Positions 51,947 to 64,000 of a DNA stretch of 64,000 nucleotides are shown piece after piece; the stretch's first letter is position 1, and each line of letters opens with the position of its first letter. Location: the NCBI RefSeq assembly GCF_964340395.1, contig NC_135553.1, positions 11,810,001 to 11,874,000 of the forward strand, given 5' to 3'. This DNA comes from Glandiceps talaboti (Eukaryota; Hemichordata; Enteropneusta; Spengelidae). Under the pieces are notes generated by a model. That model had not been told where the DNA came from and ran no database searches. It saw only the letters and a list, made by a program, of their open reading frames with translations. Position numbers and translations under genes: made by a program.

Positions 51947-54900
51947 CTGTAATGAAAAAGAAGTAAAATCAGTGAAATGACAAATATATCATTACAAGCT
52001 CTAATCTGAGAGGACATACCTAGTTTGATTTGCTTTCAAGTGTAATCAAAGTTTATGTAGTTTTATTTGCTGAGACTTGATATTCTTTAAAACGTTCAAT
52101 CATGAACTAATAGGTAATTTCCATATTTGATTATTCCTAACATTAGCAAAACATTTGGTACAATAAATGTCTAACCACATCAAAAGTGAATATCTGTAAT
52201 TTCCACATTAAATTAGTCCAAAACTCAACGATGTTTAATAAATGTTGAAGTAATTAAAAGTGAAAAAGTCAGTCATTTCCACATTTAATTGGTGCTAACC
52301 CTGTTAAGGGAGTTTTATAATCTGTAATTACTATGCAAACTGTACAGTATTTAACAGTAGTGTGTTATTAGATAACAAAACAACATTGTGTGAATTCATT
52401 GAAATTGATACAACATTCCTTCAACTGGACAACAACACTTTCCACTCTCTGTGACAACGTAGTTGTCCTATGAAGTGTACTGATGTCAAACAACTTCATC
52501 TCTACCACTGTTAAGCCATACGTAAATATCAAAGTGATTTTGTTTTGTACCACACACAGACTGTGTATATCATCTCACTAAATAGCAAAGGCTTCCCAAT
52601 ATATATTTCGAGAGGAACAATTGATTTTTCAAAATTTATTGAAGGAACCCAAACTTCAGAGGTTCTTTACTATGCTAGTAGCCTATAATTTCAAACAGAT
52701 CTATTGGTTCTGGACACCAGAGACATGTAATTATGTCAAATATATTGTTCATGATTCCAAAAGTCAAATGGGAGAGTCAAATATAGTCACTTTGAAATGT
52801 TTATTTTGAAACAAATGTGACATTTCTATCCATCCATTGCAGACCTTGATCATGCAAATGGTGTAATTATGCATTTTTTTTCATGTTTCTGAAGTGCTAT
52901 AAACATTTCACAAATCACAATTCCAACGTCAATACTAGGCGCTACAGCCAGAAGTACTGGGTGGTCGAACTGATAATGTACAGTTTTTAATCCCTTGTTC
53001 ACCCCACTTTGAACACAACTATACATTAATATTCAACACACAGTATTCCCAGGGGTGGTGGTTGATTTTTGTCAAGTTCAACATTTACTTGAGATGATAG
53101 AGTATACATGTCTTGGTGTGCGCGGGGCAACATTGCCATTTTGACCTGTTTCACAAGGTGTCTTACCCCAGCAGTGTGGAATGCGGCTATTTACATAACG
53201 ACACAACATAGGTATGTAAGAAGGCCACCATACTAACCCCATCAATTCACAATGAATGGCTGACTATTACCATAAACTATTTTATTTGTATTGGGGCTTC
53301 CTATGTTTTCAATAATTAGACAACTAACAAAGTCTGACTGTGGTACATCATAAACAAAATACATATTTATTAATCCAAAAAGAATTCCAGCTTACTCCCT
53401 CTATATTCACTGTATTACTCCACTAACGACAGTCAAGAAATTGAAATGTGAGACATATCACACATAACTTTCTTTAATTAACCATAACAAAAATGTTCCT
53501 AGCACTGAATAGAATGATAATTTACAACATTGGCAATATTCCAGCATCAGGACAGTCAGTCACCTGACACTCACCTGACTGTCACATGATTCGATCTCTC
53601 ATCAAACCATTACTCTAGCCATCCAAACATCTGGATATCACAACAGTGGACAACAGGAATTGATCCTTGGACATGTTCACGGAACATGACAAGATAGCTC
53701 ATTGGTTACAGTTATAAATCATAGTCATAAATTCAATATCTCATATATCAACATTATTTATTATCATAAATTGGACGTGTAAATATGAGGTTACATATAT
53801 CGGTCTGTATGAATATGCTGCGTAACCATGGTGGCGTTATATGTATCATTCGGCAACTTTTTGAAAATTATCAATATGACGTATACAAAGCTAAAACGAC
53901 ACATACATCTGGAAATAAATGTACCATTTGTCTTTCAACAGACTGTAATATCATAACTGTGTGTGTCAAGTCATTTTGGCCTTGCAGGAATAATTTCTGA
54001 AATTACCTGGATGACTATAACAGTTTATTAGTTCAATGTCAGGCAATGTGTCATTTTGGCCTTGAAAAATGCAAGATTCATTGAAATGTCCTGCATGACT
54101 AAAATGACACGTGAGGATGCTGTCTGTATGCATAAGCCATTAAGTACTAATTAGTCGCATTACAGTACATCCCCACACGTCTCTCTACCATTCTGACCTC
54201 GTACAAACAATGGTTGTCATAGCCATGCATTCATTTAAACCAAGATATGTTGGCATTCGATCATATCACTTTGTGTGGTTAGATTCCAGTCCTCATTTCT
54301 AATAGGTTTGGCCTCCAACTGTATAGTTCCACCAGGGAAACGAGAAGAATGCAGAAGATGTAAATGGTAATTCTCTAGAACGATTACGAAAGTCAATACA
54401 TACTACAGATGCATTTTTTATGGTAAACACTATCTAAACACCACCACTTTGCGTTAAATAACGAACTCCATCAAGAAACTTACTTTGCACAAAATCTTTT
54501 CGTAACTACAGGACTTTATGACACATTTACTATTTACATTTTTTTTTCAGTTAACATCATCCACATTTATTGTCAATTATATCTAAATTGTCTGCTAAGG
54601 TCTGGGAACCTCAGAAGGACGAAATCTGGTAAAACTGGCATCGTTTTTTCATAAATATCGTCATTTTGGCAGGGAACCAAAGTAAAATGATAAGTGAACT
54701 TACAGGTTCACTTTACCCACTTACTGCCTCTAACTATAAGACTGTGTCATATACTTCATGACACCCTCTAATATCTTACTCTGTAATGAAATAATTTTCA
54801 GTATACAAACTAGATGCCTGAAAAGACTAATACAACTTAACATTGTCAAAACCTTACAATTCATCATGTCAAAATACTGTACATCAATTTTGATTATAAC

Positions 54901-57900
54901 TGAAGTGAGCTTACAGGGGAATCTTTCCCTCAATTAGCAGAGACAGTTATAGCAAGAATTTCAGCTCTAACGAATAAACATACTCCCACGTTGTGTCACC
55001 CTAGATCTCTCACAAATGCCTTACAGTCATGAAATACAGTGTGTAAATATATAAGAAAACATTCACTAAATAAACAGACAGATTACATCTAAGGTATTGA
55101 TTGAAACATGTAATTAAGATTGTTATGAAATTTGAATCAAACTTTTTGAAAAAAGTCAGCTGAGGTGTGAAATATTTGAAGAGTTGTGTATTTTTTGTAC
55201 TCATTTACTGTGGTAATTAAGAATGTTGCTTTTTATCAGAAACCACATCAAACTCCCTACTATGTGAAGGTATTTTGTCACAGGTTAGAAGCAATGGAAA
55301 CCATGATCCTTCTGTGCCCCACCCCTACATAGCACCTACAGAGCAGCCACACACCACCCTCGACAATCTCACCTACCAGCTCTACCCCTACCTCCCAATA
55401 ATATCACCCAGAGGAACAACACTCTCGTTTCCAAAACAACTATAACTTAGACCCCTAAGGTAGGGTGGGGTGATGGTGGAGGAGGTTACGAAAGGAACTC
55501 TTGCAGTACTAGCCTTGCTGAGTGTCAACAACCCAGGTATAGATAGTTTAAAAAGCAATGGAATGTACTGAACAATGTGTATGCAAATCGGGGATTGACC
55601 ACAGCTACTTGTTTGATAGCCAATTTCAAATACCAATGTACACTGTGTGTGTGGAAGTGGTTTATGTATAGTCTAGGAGATAACCACAATATGCAATACG
55701 GTACCTCCCCCTGTACCAAAGCCATTACACTTTTTCAATGGAATGTACAACTTCCCTTCCCTTTTCTGAAAATTTTTAATGTAATACAAAGCAAGTCTAT
55801 CATAAAATTGTTTTGACTTAATGACCACAAATGTCCACTTTATATCTCCTATTGTTTAGCTTTACATAATATATACACGATATAATCAAATAATACTATA
55901 TTATAATTGTATAGCCAATGTTGAAATCATTTAGAAATACAGTTTATCAAAAATTTTAACAATTCATTACAGGTAGTCAATCTTCAAATTAAACAGTTCT
56001 TTAAAATAAAACACTTCTGATTCAACTTCGATCATTATCTTCTGCATAAATCACTCAAGATCTGACCTTCAATATTTATTCCTTCCTTTTAAAAATGGTA
56101 TTTTTGTACTTTTAATGTACAGTATGACCTATATGTATTGTAGCTTATCACCAATTTGTACAGTGTCAGCCAGTATACTGGTATCAATATATCAAACTGA
56201 CTGGCCAGCTGATTTATCAAGCTGGCAGGCTAGTATCAGTTACTGGAAGCTTCTGTATTCAATACATTCTTTTAAAGAAAACATCAGACTGCTGTGACAA
56301 CTGATATGATGGGATGATAGCCTGACTTGGTGATATGGTTTTTAAGACTGTCCAGAATGTTTGGTATGTGGTATTTCAGGTGAATCAAACATTACAGTAT
56401 CTAATCAACCAATGCTGGTAGTAAGATATATCACAAACTAAATGTCTTGTTATATAACTATAAGTCTACCCTAACCATGGACTGCTGCCATGTACACTGC
56501 AAGCGTATCATTTCATTGACATGAACTGGTATCTGATTATTGGATTAGTGTATAACTTACTACACAGGTGTTAAATTTGTTGAGTGTGTTTGGAGAAATG
56601 TGTTTTTGAAAATGATCAGATCACTGTCCTGTATATTGTTATGTGGTGCGGTGTGGTGTGGTGAGGTATGTGATATGGGATGGTATGATGTGATGTGCTG
56701 TACTACATGTATGTGCTTCTCCCAACCCTACTGGGTATTCACAAATGGCAAATAGTGGATGAAATACAATTGTAACTGTATACCATTTATGGATCAGAGA
56801 AGTGAAATAACGATACACATCTCAAATTTCCCTGGAATCATCCACAATTTCAAGTGATAAATGAACCAGAAATTACCAACACCTCATGGTAAAGTGATAT
56901 GTTATTATAAGTACAGTAACTAACACCTGTGCCAGGGGTGAAGTTCAACAAATTAATTATACCATCATGGTTCATTAATTCCATCTTTCTCACTGACTGC
57001 CAAGGTCACCATAATACATCAACAGTATTTAATAACCTTGACATTCATACCTCCATGATTTTAATACCCAGAATTATCGTTATTGTTGTCAAATGATAAG
57101 ATTTCTATAATCCTGACATTCCAGGACAACAGGTTGCTTCTTTCTCCTACCACTTGTACATACAAATAGATTTCAAGTTAATTTGGTCTGAGTTTATTTC
57201 TCGTTTTATATGTAGAGTTGAATTTGATTATTAACACAACATACATCCATCATCAAGTGTTTTCTGTGGTGTTAGGGGTGGCAGTTATTCAAAAGCCTGA
57301 AAGTAGGATAAGAACGGGCTGGGTTTTTAAGTGACATGATTTTAATTGAAACATAGTTCCTATTTTAGAAGTCTTAATAATAAAACTGAACCACTTGTAT
57401 GTTTTTGTCTATCTTTCTAAAGCTACACAGATCCAGTCAATAGGCACATTTATACAGCTATGAAGAGACACACAGGAAGTGAGAGTAACACTACATCAGC
57501 ATACTGACAGGACTGACTCATGTAGAACTACTAACCACAACTATTTAGGTGTAACACCTCTTTACAAGCTATTCACTGGCTGCACACAGAAGGAATGGAG
57601 AAACTGGATTCACTTATTGGCTACGTCTGATACATCTTCCTTTGGAAGGAGCTAGTAAATACATTTGTACCACTGAAATGTTCCAGCTACAATTTAGTCC
57701 AGAGACTTGGCTATTCTTACCAGCTCAAAAGTTTCAAGAATGACACTGACATTTTCAAATGTAATTTCTATGCTTGGTATAGATTCAGACCCACACAACT
57801 ATGGTCTGAGGTATAGATTAGTCAAGTGAATTGTTACAGCTGCAATTTCCTATTGATTTCCATTGGTCTTACAGACAACAACCTTTTAGAAACAGTACAC

Positions 57901-59734
57901 ACTATTTAGTTAGTAGACTATGTGCCTAGACTATTGCTAATTTTTTTTCAAATCTTGCACTGTCACGCCAGATAGTGAAAATCTCTAGACTAGCCATGAT
58001 TATATACATTTATCACTCTAGTCCAATTTGTCACCACTTACTATTCACAAAATAATAATAAAACTGACCACTTTTTTCCAAGACTACATTTACAAGCACA
58101 TCACATATTTTGCGTGTCGTGTGTTAATTGTATCTGCCTATCATTTTCAAGACGGCATTTATATTTCTTCAGAAATTAGAGTCATTATCTGTCACTTGTA
58201 TGTGACAACTTTTATTTCAAAACTACCTCTTCAAACAAATTAAAACATTCCTAAGTGACATGCATTAATTGGTATGTAGAACTTTTTTCAACACTATTGA
58301 AACCTCGATAAATATTTTGTTGTAATTTTTTCTGTTATTTGCATCAACTGGTTTTAATCTCTTCAAACTTCTTTCCATGTAGGACCTAGTCAAGGATGCT
58401 ACCCATCACTCACTCAGTTATTGCATACCACTCAGTGTTGTTGTTCCACCAAATTCATGACAATAGTCTGGGCCATTTCAGTCGTACATTTGTTTATTAA
58501 TTCTTCTCATTTCTATTGGGAAGGGATGGGCACCCTACTTCTTGTCTGCAAATCAACATTACCATGACAATGGCCACACACAATCACTTCTTTGTTATGC
58601 ATGCAATTAGTTCTGCAAAAAAGTTGTTGTACATGAGTTTGAGGATGTTCGTAAAAATAAAAACAAAATGTCGTCCAGGTTTGAACCCTCAAATGTATGG
58701 AGTGTTTTCCTTTTCATATCATTTCATTTTTATCATAGGGGGAAACAGTAGACACAACAAACCTTAGTCTTAAACCAAATATGTTATGTAGATACAAGAA
58801 GGAACGTAAACATTTACATGTGTACGGACCTAGTCTAAAAACGCCTCCCTCGATTCTAGAGGTAGTAAGGTACCTTAGAAGAGTAGTAATTTTAGTACAA
58901 CTTCCCCCTTCTCCCTAAATTGCAAAAACACTCACACATCTCCTGTCTGCCTATCAGTATTTGTAAGTAAAAAACTGAAAGCGCCAACAATACAGAATTC
59001 CAGCTGCCAGTACACACCTATTATTCTTGTGAATACATTTTGACATACCTTTTCCCCATCAATAGGGCATTGCCCAACAACAACATGACTGACAACAGCA
59101 GTACACGCTGCCCTCGGCCATCTTCTTTGTAACACTTGAAAAGTGTGGGTCAGAGAGCACCTCATTCTAGTCACATAAAATGCCTTTTGGCCATAGTTCT
59201 TTTTCAAACCGACTACACAAATCCTCTGAGAATTGTTTGTCTCATAAAGTTCTTTTTACCATCTTTGTTGAGTCTTGAAGTATTCAATCTCACTTCTCTA
59301 TTTTTATCCAAGTCATGACCTTACCATATATATCAGCTATCTATGTGTACGTGTGAAACTTTATTTCAATAGTGAATTCCTCTTTAGCCCCCCCCCCCCC
59401 CCCCCCCCCTCCTAGAACTATCCATTTTTCAAAACTTATCTTAAGTTTTAAAATTCATGGTCATACTATTCACTTATGTACAGTAAAAATGTATCAGGTT
59501 GTTAACTTGCAAAGGTGTGTGTTGAATACAGAATGTTGTCTATCGTACATTGTATGTCCTTCAAACTCCCAGCCACCGTATTTTACATACAAGACTTGTG
59601 AGTAACCTGTCTACTGTACATACATGTACAGCCATTACCTTATCTTACATCATACCTGGGCATACCAAGTTATGCTAACTATGCGTACACATTCACTCAA
59701 CATTTCATTTGTATGCAAATTAGGTGACCTTTAT

Positions 59735-59860
59735 GCTAATGAGCAAAAGGGTTAGCACTTGATTGGTAGGGTTCAGAGTTTGATCTCTACAATGGTGAAA
59801 CCACAGGGTTATTCGGGCTTAAACAGCTTTCCATTCCGACTGTACACATAGGGGATCATA
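59735..59860 (+). mobile_element. Possible tRNA-derived SINE relic
   Basis: GGGTTAGCACTTGATTGGTA (A-box-like) then GAGTTTGATCTC (B-box-like) at tRNA spacing, followed by unrecognised sequence. Weak. Confidence 0.25.
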
Positions 59861-60061
59861 ATGGGGGCCTTTCATAATTGTGATGCACTGTAACTTGTTT
59901 TTTTCCCGAATGTCAGTGTTTGACAGGGAGGTCTATACAGAACAGTACTGCCATTGTGAGTGACAGACAGTAAACCTTGTGATATACTAGTCTGAAAGTA
60001 CACCACTAAATGTCAAAGGTCACTTTCCCAACACTTCTCCCTTGTCTATCCTATTCTGAAC

Positions 60062-60430
60062 GATGATTTGATTCAAAAGATAGACAAATCACAGCACGAC
60101 TTCCAAAGTCTGGCCTCAAATGAATCATCACTCGATCATTAAATGTGACCTTGGGACAAGATTTGATTTGACACTGAAATCATTGCACTGCTTACCAAGT
60201 CCTCTCCTCACCACCACTCTTATCAATATCATATAAGTGACCATGCATGTGACATGATTTGGTTTGACAGATAGAAATCACCACACTGCTTACAAAGCCT
60301 TGCCTAAAATGAATCATCACTCCATCATTCTACATGACCTTGTGATGTGATTTGATTTGACACATAGAAATCACTGCATTGCTAATACAAAGCCCTGTCG
60401 AAAAAATGAACCATCACTATATCATTATCA
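60062..60430. repeat. ~110-bp tandem repeat, about four units
   Basis: Units share TGTGATTTGATTTGACA, ATAGAAATCACTGCA, TGCTTACAAAGCC and AATGAATCATCACT; diverged. Confidence 0.8.
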
Positions 60431-62751
60431 CACACTGTGTCATGATATAATCAAAAAGCTCATGACTAATTTGTACGATATTAGTTTAGCAACACAGCCC
60501 GACATGAGCATATTAGATTTTCAGGATGTATAGGGGTCACTATTAAATGAATACTTCCTGACAACATAGGGAGAGTGCATGTAACCCAGACATCAAAACA
60601 CAGACTGTTAGACCACTCAATGCAGTTATATTCAGTCAATTAAATTACCAAGGCTTAGTGAGCAAAATTTGAGTTTTCCACATGACTGATATTTTTAAAG
60701 GTAACAGGTAACACATTATAATCCTGATTTTTTTTTCAAGTTAATATTTTTTGTGTACTACCAAACACTTACTTGTAGAAAGAGGATTAACATGCAACAG
60801 CATGGGATGCAAATGAAATATTAGTATTAAATCAGTAAGGTACAGTCAAGGTAAAAACTTGTCTCATTCAAAATTTTAGCTTTGCATAATTATTGATACT
60901 TTTTAAGGCAACATTTGCCAACGCTAAGGTCATAAATGTAATACCAAAATAGGTATGGAGTTAAAAATATTGACTCGTTACTGGTTTATAATTGTGATTT
61001 TGCCTGTAAAGTTCTAGTCTATGCAGTATATGCTGGATTGTGTTGAGAGCTAGCTTACATTGACAACGTGCAAACTACTATACTTCTTTGTCTATTTTTA
61101 TCCCAAATCTTGCCACACTGTGCTAGAAGTTTCGATCCTTACCAGCTGTTTAAAAAATGACATGCAGTGATGATGACGTTTGTGGCAGCCCTGCTGGTTT
61201 CTATACGACTGTATCCAACATTGCAACAATGATAGCAACCATGTTTACTGAGTCAGGTGTCATATAATCCTGAAGACAAACGACATCCCTGCATTTGACA
61301 AAATACAGTACTAAGCTCAATGTCTGACTGTCTGGCTGCTGGCCATTTTGTTTACACGTCACTTTCAAATACATAATCCATGTAATAGTAATACATATCA
61401 AAACACTGAGAAAAGACACAGTAATGTTGAATAATTAAATGAATGCATAATCAAGGTCTACTGTCAGTAGACAGTTCAAGATGTTGTATTTACTTTTAAT
61501 TTTCCATTCTAATGTAACTATATTTTAGTCTAACTGGTGCATGAGCTTGTCTCTGAGTCAGATTCCGATGACAAGATTTGTCTCTCACAGGAAATATGGC
61601 TATGTTATAGACAATTATTCCTTTTAGAATGAGGCGACAGGTCAGCTGTAAAACCATCTAGATGTCTTTGAACCACACATAATATGATTATCTAGATGAG
61701 AAATCTGCCATCTGTTCAGGAACTGTTCTCAGGATGTCTTTATATTTCCATCTAATGTCTCCAAACAAGATTGCTGTATCAAGGAAACCAGGCTTTTATT
61801 CTGGGATCCTACCCAAGGCGGCTGTGGTTTTCATATTATTACACAACACGGTGGCAAATACACCTATGACATTTTGATTAGCTAGACATGGTTAAACAAG
61901 ACCTACCAGGCAATCACACAGGAGTATTAAATTTGATCAATACATTAAAACATGATGTAGACTTCCCTGTGTGATACTGACAAGACTAATAAAATCAAGA
62001 TTCATTAGGAGTGCGAGATTGAACTTTTGGGGCAAAATTTACATTGCTTAGTGACTAATTGGAAATCGAATGGTTAGATACTGAATTGCATTGTATAATC
62101 CAATTGGGGTATTTTCACAACGTGTAAACATACATATATGTAATCCTGTAATACAATCATACACTCAGATGACATCATTGGGATGACGTCATTGTAAAGA
62201 AAATAGCTCAACTCAACTACCAGTACTACTACTAGATACATAGTGTGTGTAACAGTAGATTTAAGGACTGTTGGGTATTCCAATGTTCTCTAGTATGCAT
62301 TGTGGACGACACCATTTGCCATCAGGTGTTTGGTTTAGTATGCCAATGACTTTAGTGAGTGTATGTGAAGACCACACTTTACCATCAGGTGGCCAATATT
62401 CAATTGTTTGGTTAGGATTTCAGGGAGATAAATACCACTGAGATAGAGGCAGAGATACCGATAAAGGTCAAAGGTGAGACGGAAGAGGTCAGAGGTGACT
62501 AACTGTGAAATAAACCAAGCAGAACAACTACACCATAAAACACACACACTCTGTGGGTGAGTGATCTACATGGATGCCCGACTTGATAATTTATCGCTCT
62601 ATTTTTATTGAAGTCACATAACTTTTGGATATTTCTGGTTTAAATCATCTCAACTCAAGAGTTGAAACAAAACTCCTACATGTATTAAAACACACAACAG
62701 GACACCAAACCAGCTATACAGAATGTATGTAAGATAACAATTTTTTCAACT

Positions 62752-62885
62752 TTTAAAGCCCAAGGTTTCAGTCCCATGTCCTTGCATTAGTGATATCAGT
62801 GGAGATATATGGATAATCCAATTACATATGATAATTTTTTTTGTCCACGGCCAATTTTTTTTTTTTAAACTCTACAGCATATAAT
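62752..62885 (+). mobile_element. Dispersed SINE-like repeat, family 2 (copy 5)
   Basis: AAAGCCCAAGGTTTCAGTCC (B-box-like), then CATTAGTGATATCAGTGGAG, TTTTGTCCACGGCCAATTTT. Shows that the family is not confined to the myosin introns of the 29-41 kb block. Confidence 0.5.
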
Positions 62886-64000
62886 CTAATCTAGGCTACA
62901 AGAACCAAGGAGCTCTCAGGAAAAAAGTGAGCCACTGGTATTTATAATAATATTACACCTGTACAATGAATATATTATTGCCGCAATGACCATAAAACAG
63001 TAAAACAATAGACTGGCTTTCGAGTGGATTAACATTCATCTTTCAGTTAAGGAGTTGGGTATATAGGTGTTAAGGGTAAGAATAGTGGTTAGACTCCCCA
63101 GCACACATCTGATTTGTATCATCTGCAATGACTAGACAGCGGAAGAGAATTATGAGCAAACTCAGGAAGCATATGCCTTGAAATTCTGTCACACTATAGA
63201 ATGAATGAAATTGAGGGGAAGTTCACAAACATTTAGATATAAATCACCGTGATTGACAGTTGGTATATCACATACTTTGGCAGTGAGGTCATCATTTTTC
63301 AAATCCAGGTCACACGTGGAAGGGTTAGACTATCATACAAATCTTCACGATCTGACTCCTTTACAACTTCCGTTTCTAAGTGTTCAGAACTATGCCATCT
63401 TTTGGAATAAAATATTTAGAGAACATGTTTACTTTAACTGGAAAAAATACCCCGAAAGCTGCTTGGTACAGATAACATCTTGAGATGGTAACACCGAGAC
63501 TAGTCTCTGATTTTCACAAATCAATTTCTAGTACATGGTGATGAATATTTTGCTGTCTTTCCCACACCCATTATCAGAACAAATTATCAAGCTGCCTTGA
63601 ATGATTTGCATAAATAAATACTTCAAGTAGCTTCGGTAACATCACCAATCAAAGAACTTGCTGCCGATTTCATTCCAAAATCAACCTTGAAATCCTTTTC
63701 AAACTGTGTTAATATCTGGTGTATTTTCCACAAGAGGTGAAACCAGGTCACTATCCCACTTGTTCCTTGATACAGAATAGGACCTACAGAATAGGCTTTA
63801 GCACAGAATTTGAGATATTTCAGAATGTAATTAGCGACCGCCAATGTGTAAGTCGCTGTGGCTTTGTTGGTAAGATTCACCGGGTAGTGTTGGATTAGAC
63901 CAAAGTGGTCATTTGGTGAGTGTTTGGCTGTTCAACTGAAGCCATAAATCTAGGCCTCTCTACCAGTTTGGAATTTAAGAGAGTAAACAAAATTGAGGAG

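Larger units (their letters stand above)
51947..64000. other. No exon recognised; probable upstream intron of the myosin gene
   Basis: The exons that must precede exon 1 of the window (YSGLIYTYSGLF-type segment, start codon) were looked for on the minus strand by their expected sequences and not found. No other gene is supported. Contains the tandem and SINE-like repeats listed separately and a poly-C run at 59389-59409. Confidence 0.6.

Noticed and set aside
63623-63880. 85-aa minus-strand frame at the right edge
   Set aside because: Considered as a myosin N-terminal exon or transposon protein; matches neither.

Overview
The window is animal nuclear DNA: AT-rich, full of microsatellites, with GT-AG introns and small exons. 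It is dominated by one gene on the minus strand, a non-muscle (cytoplasmic) myosin II heavy chain of the MYH9/MYH10/zipper type. I could chain 36 coding exons (51946 down to 15427) with consistent splice phases. They give about 1,798 residues, from just before the P-loop to the stop codon. About 160 N-terminal residues (SH3-like domain and start codon) are missing and presumably lie beyond 64000. The intron-rich structure, with a 28-nt micro-exon before the P-loop, and the tRNA-derived SINEs fit a slowly evolving marine bilaterian. I cannot name the species.

Layout. 1-2190: no gene; a TAATG microsatellite, a 44-bp minisatellite and a MITE-like inverted repeat. 2192-7293 and 7460-13069: two diverged direct copies of a 5.1-5.6 kb segment. 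Each copy carries, on the minus strand, a four-exon gene for a small secreted cysteine-rich protein that looks like a single PAN/Apple domain, and on the plus strand a decayed or altered inverted copy of its third exon. 13070-15426: 3' flank and probable 3' UTR of the myosin gene. 15427-41266: 34 tightly spaced myosin exons (tail, lever arm, most of the motor). 41267-51918: two large introns around the P-loop exon. 51947-64000: no exon seen, probably the start of another long intron.

The most notable find is in the motor-domain introns. Five consecutive introns (35214-40040) each contain one copy of a ~142-nt element on the host's sense strand. Each folds as a textbook box H/ACA snoRNA: two hairpins with 8+8-nt pockets, an ANANNA hinge, and an ACA box three bases from the end. 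The pocket sequences are nearly invariant, while the stems change by compensatory substitutions. This looks like a five-copy intron-hosted H/ACA snoRNA family in a myosin gene.

Other points of interest are a possible 30-nt in-frame cassette exon for myosin loop 1 inside the 9.3-kb intron, a LINE 3' fragment, at least two SINE families, and many tandem repeats.
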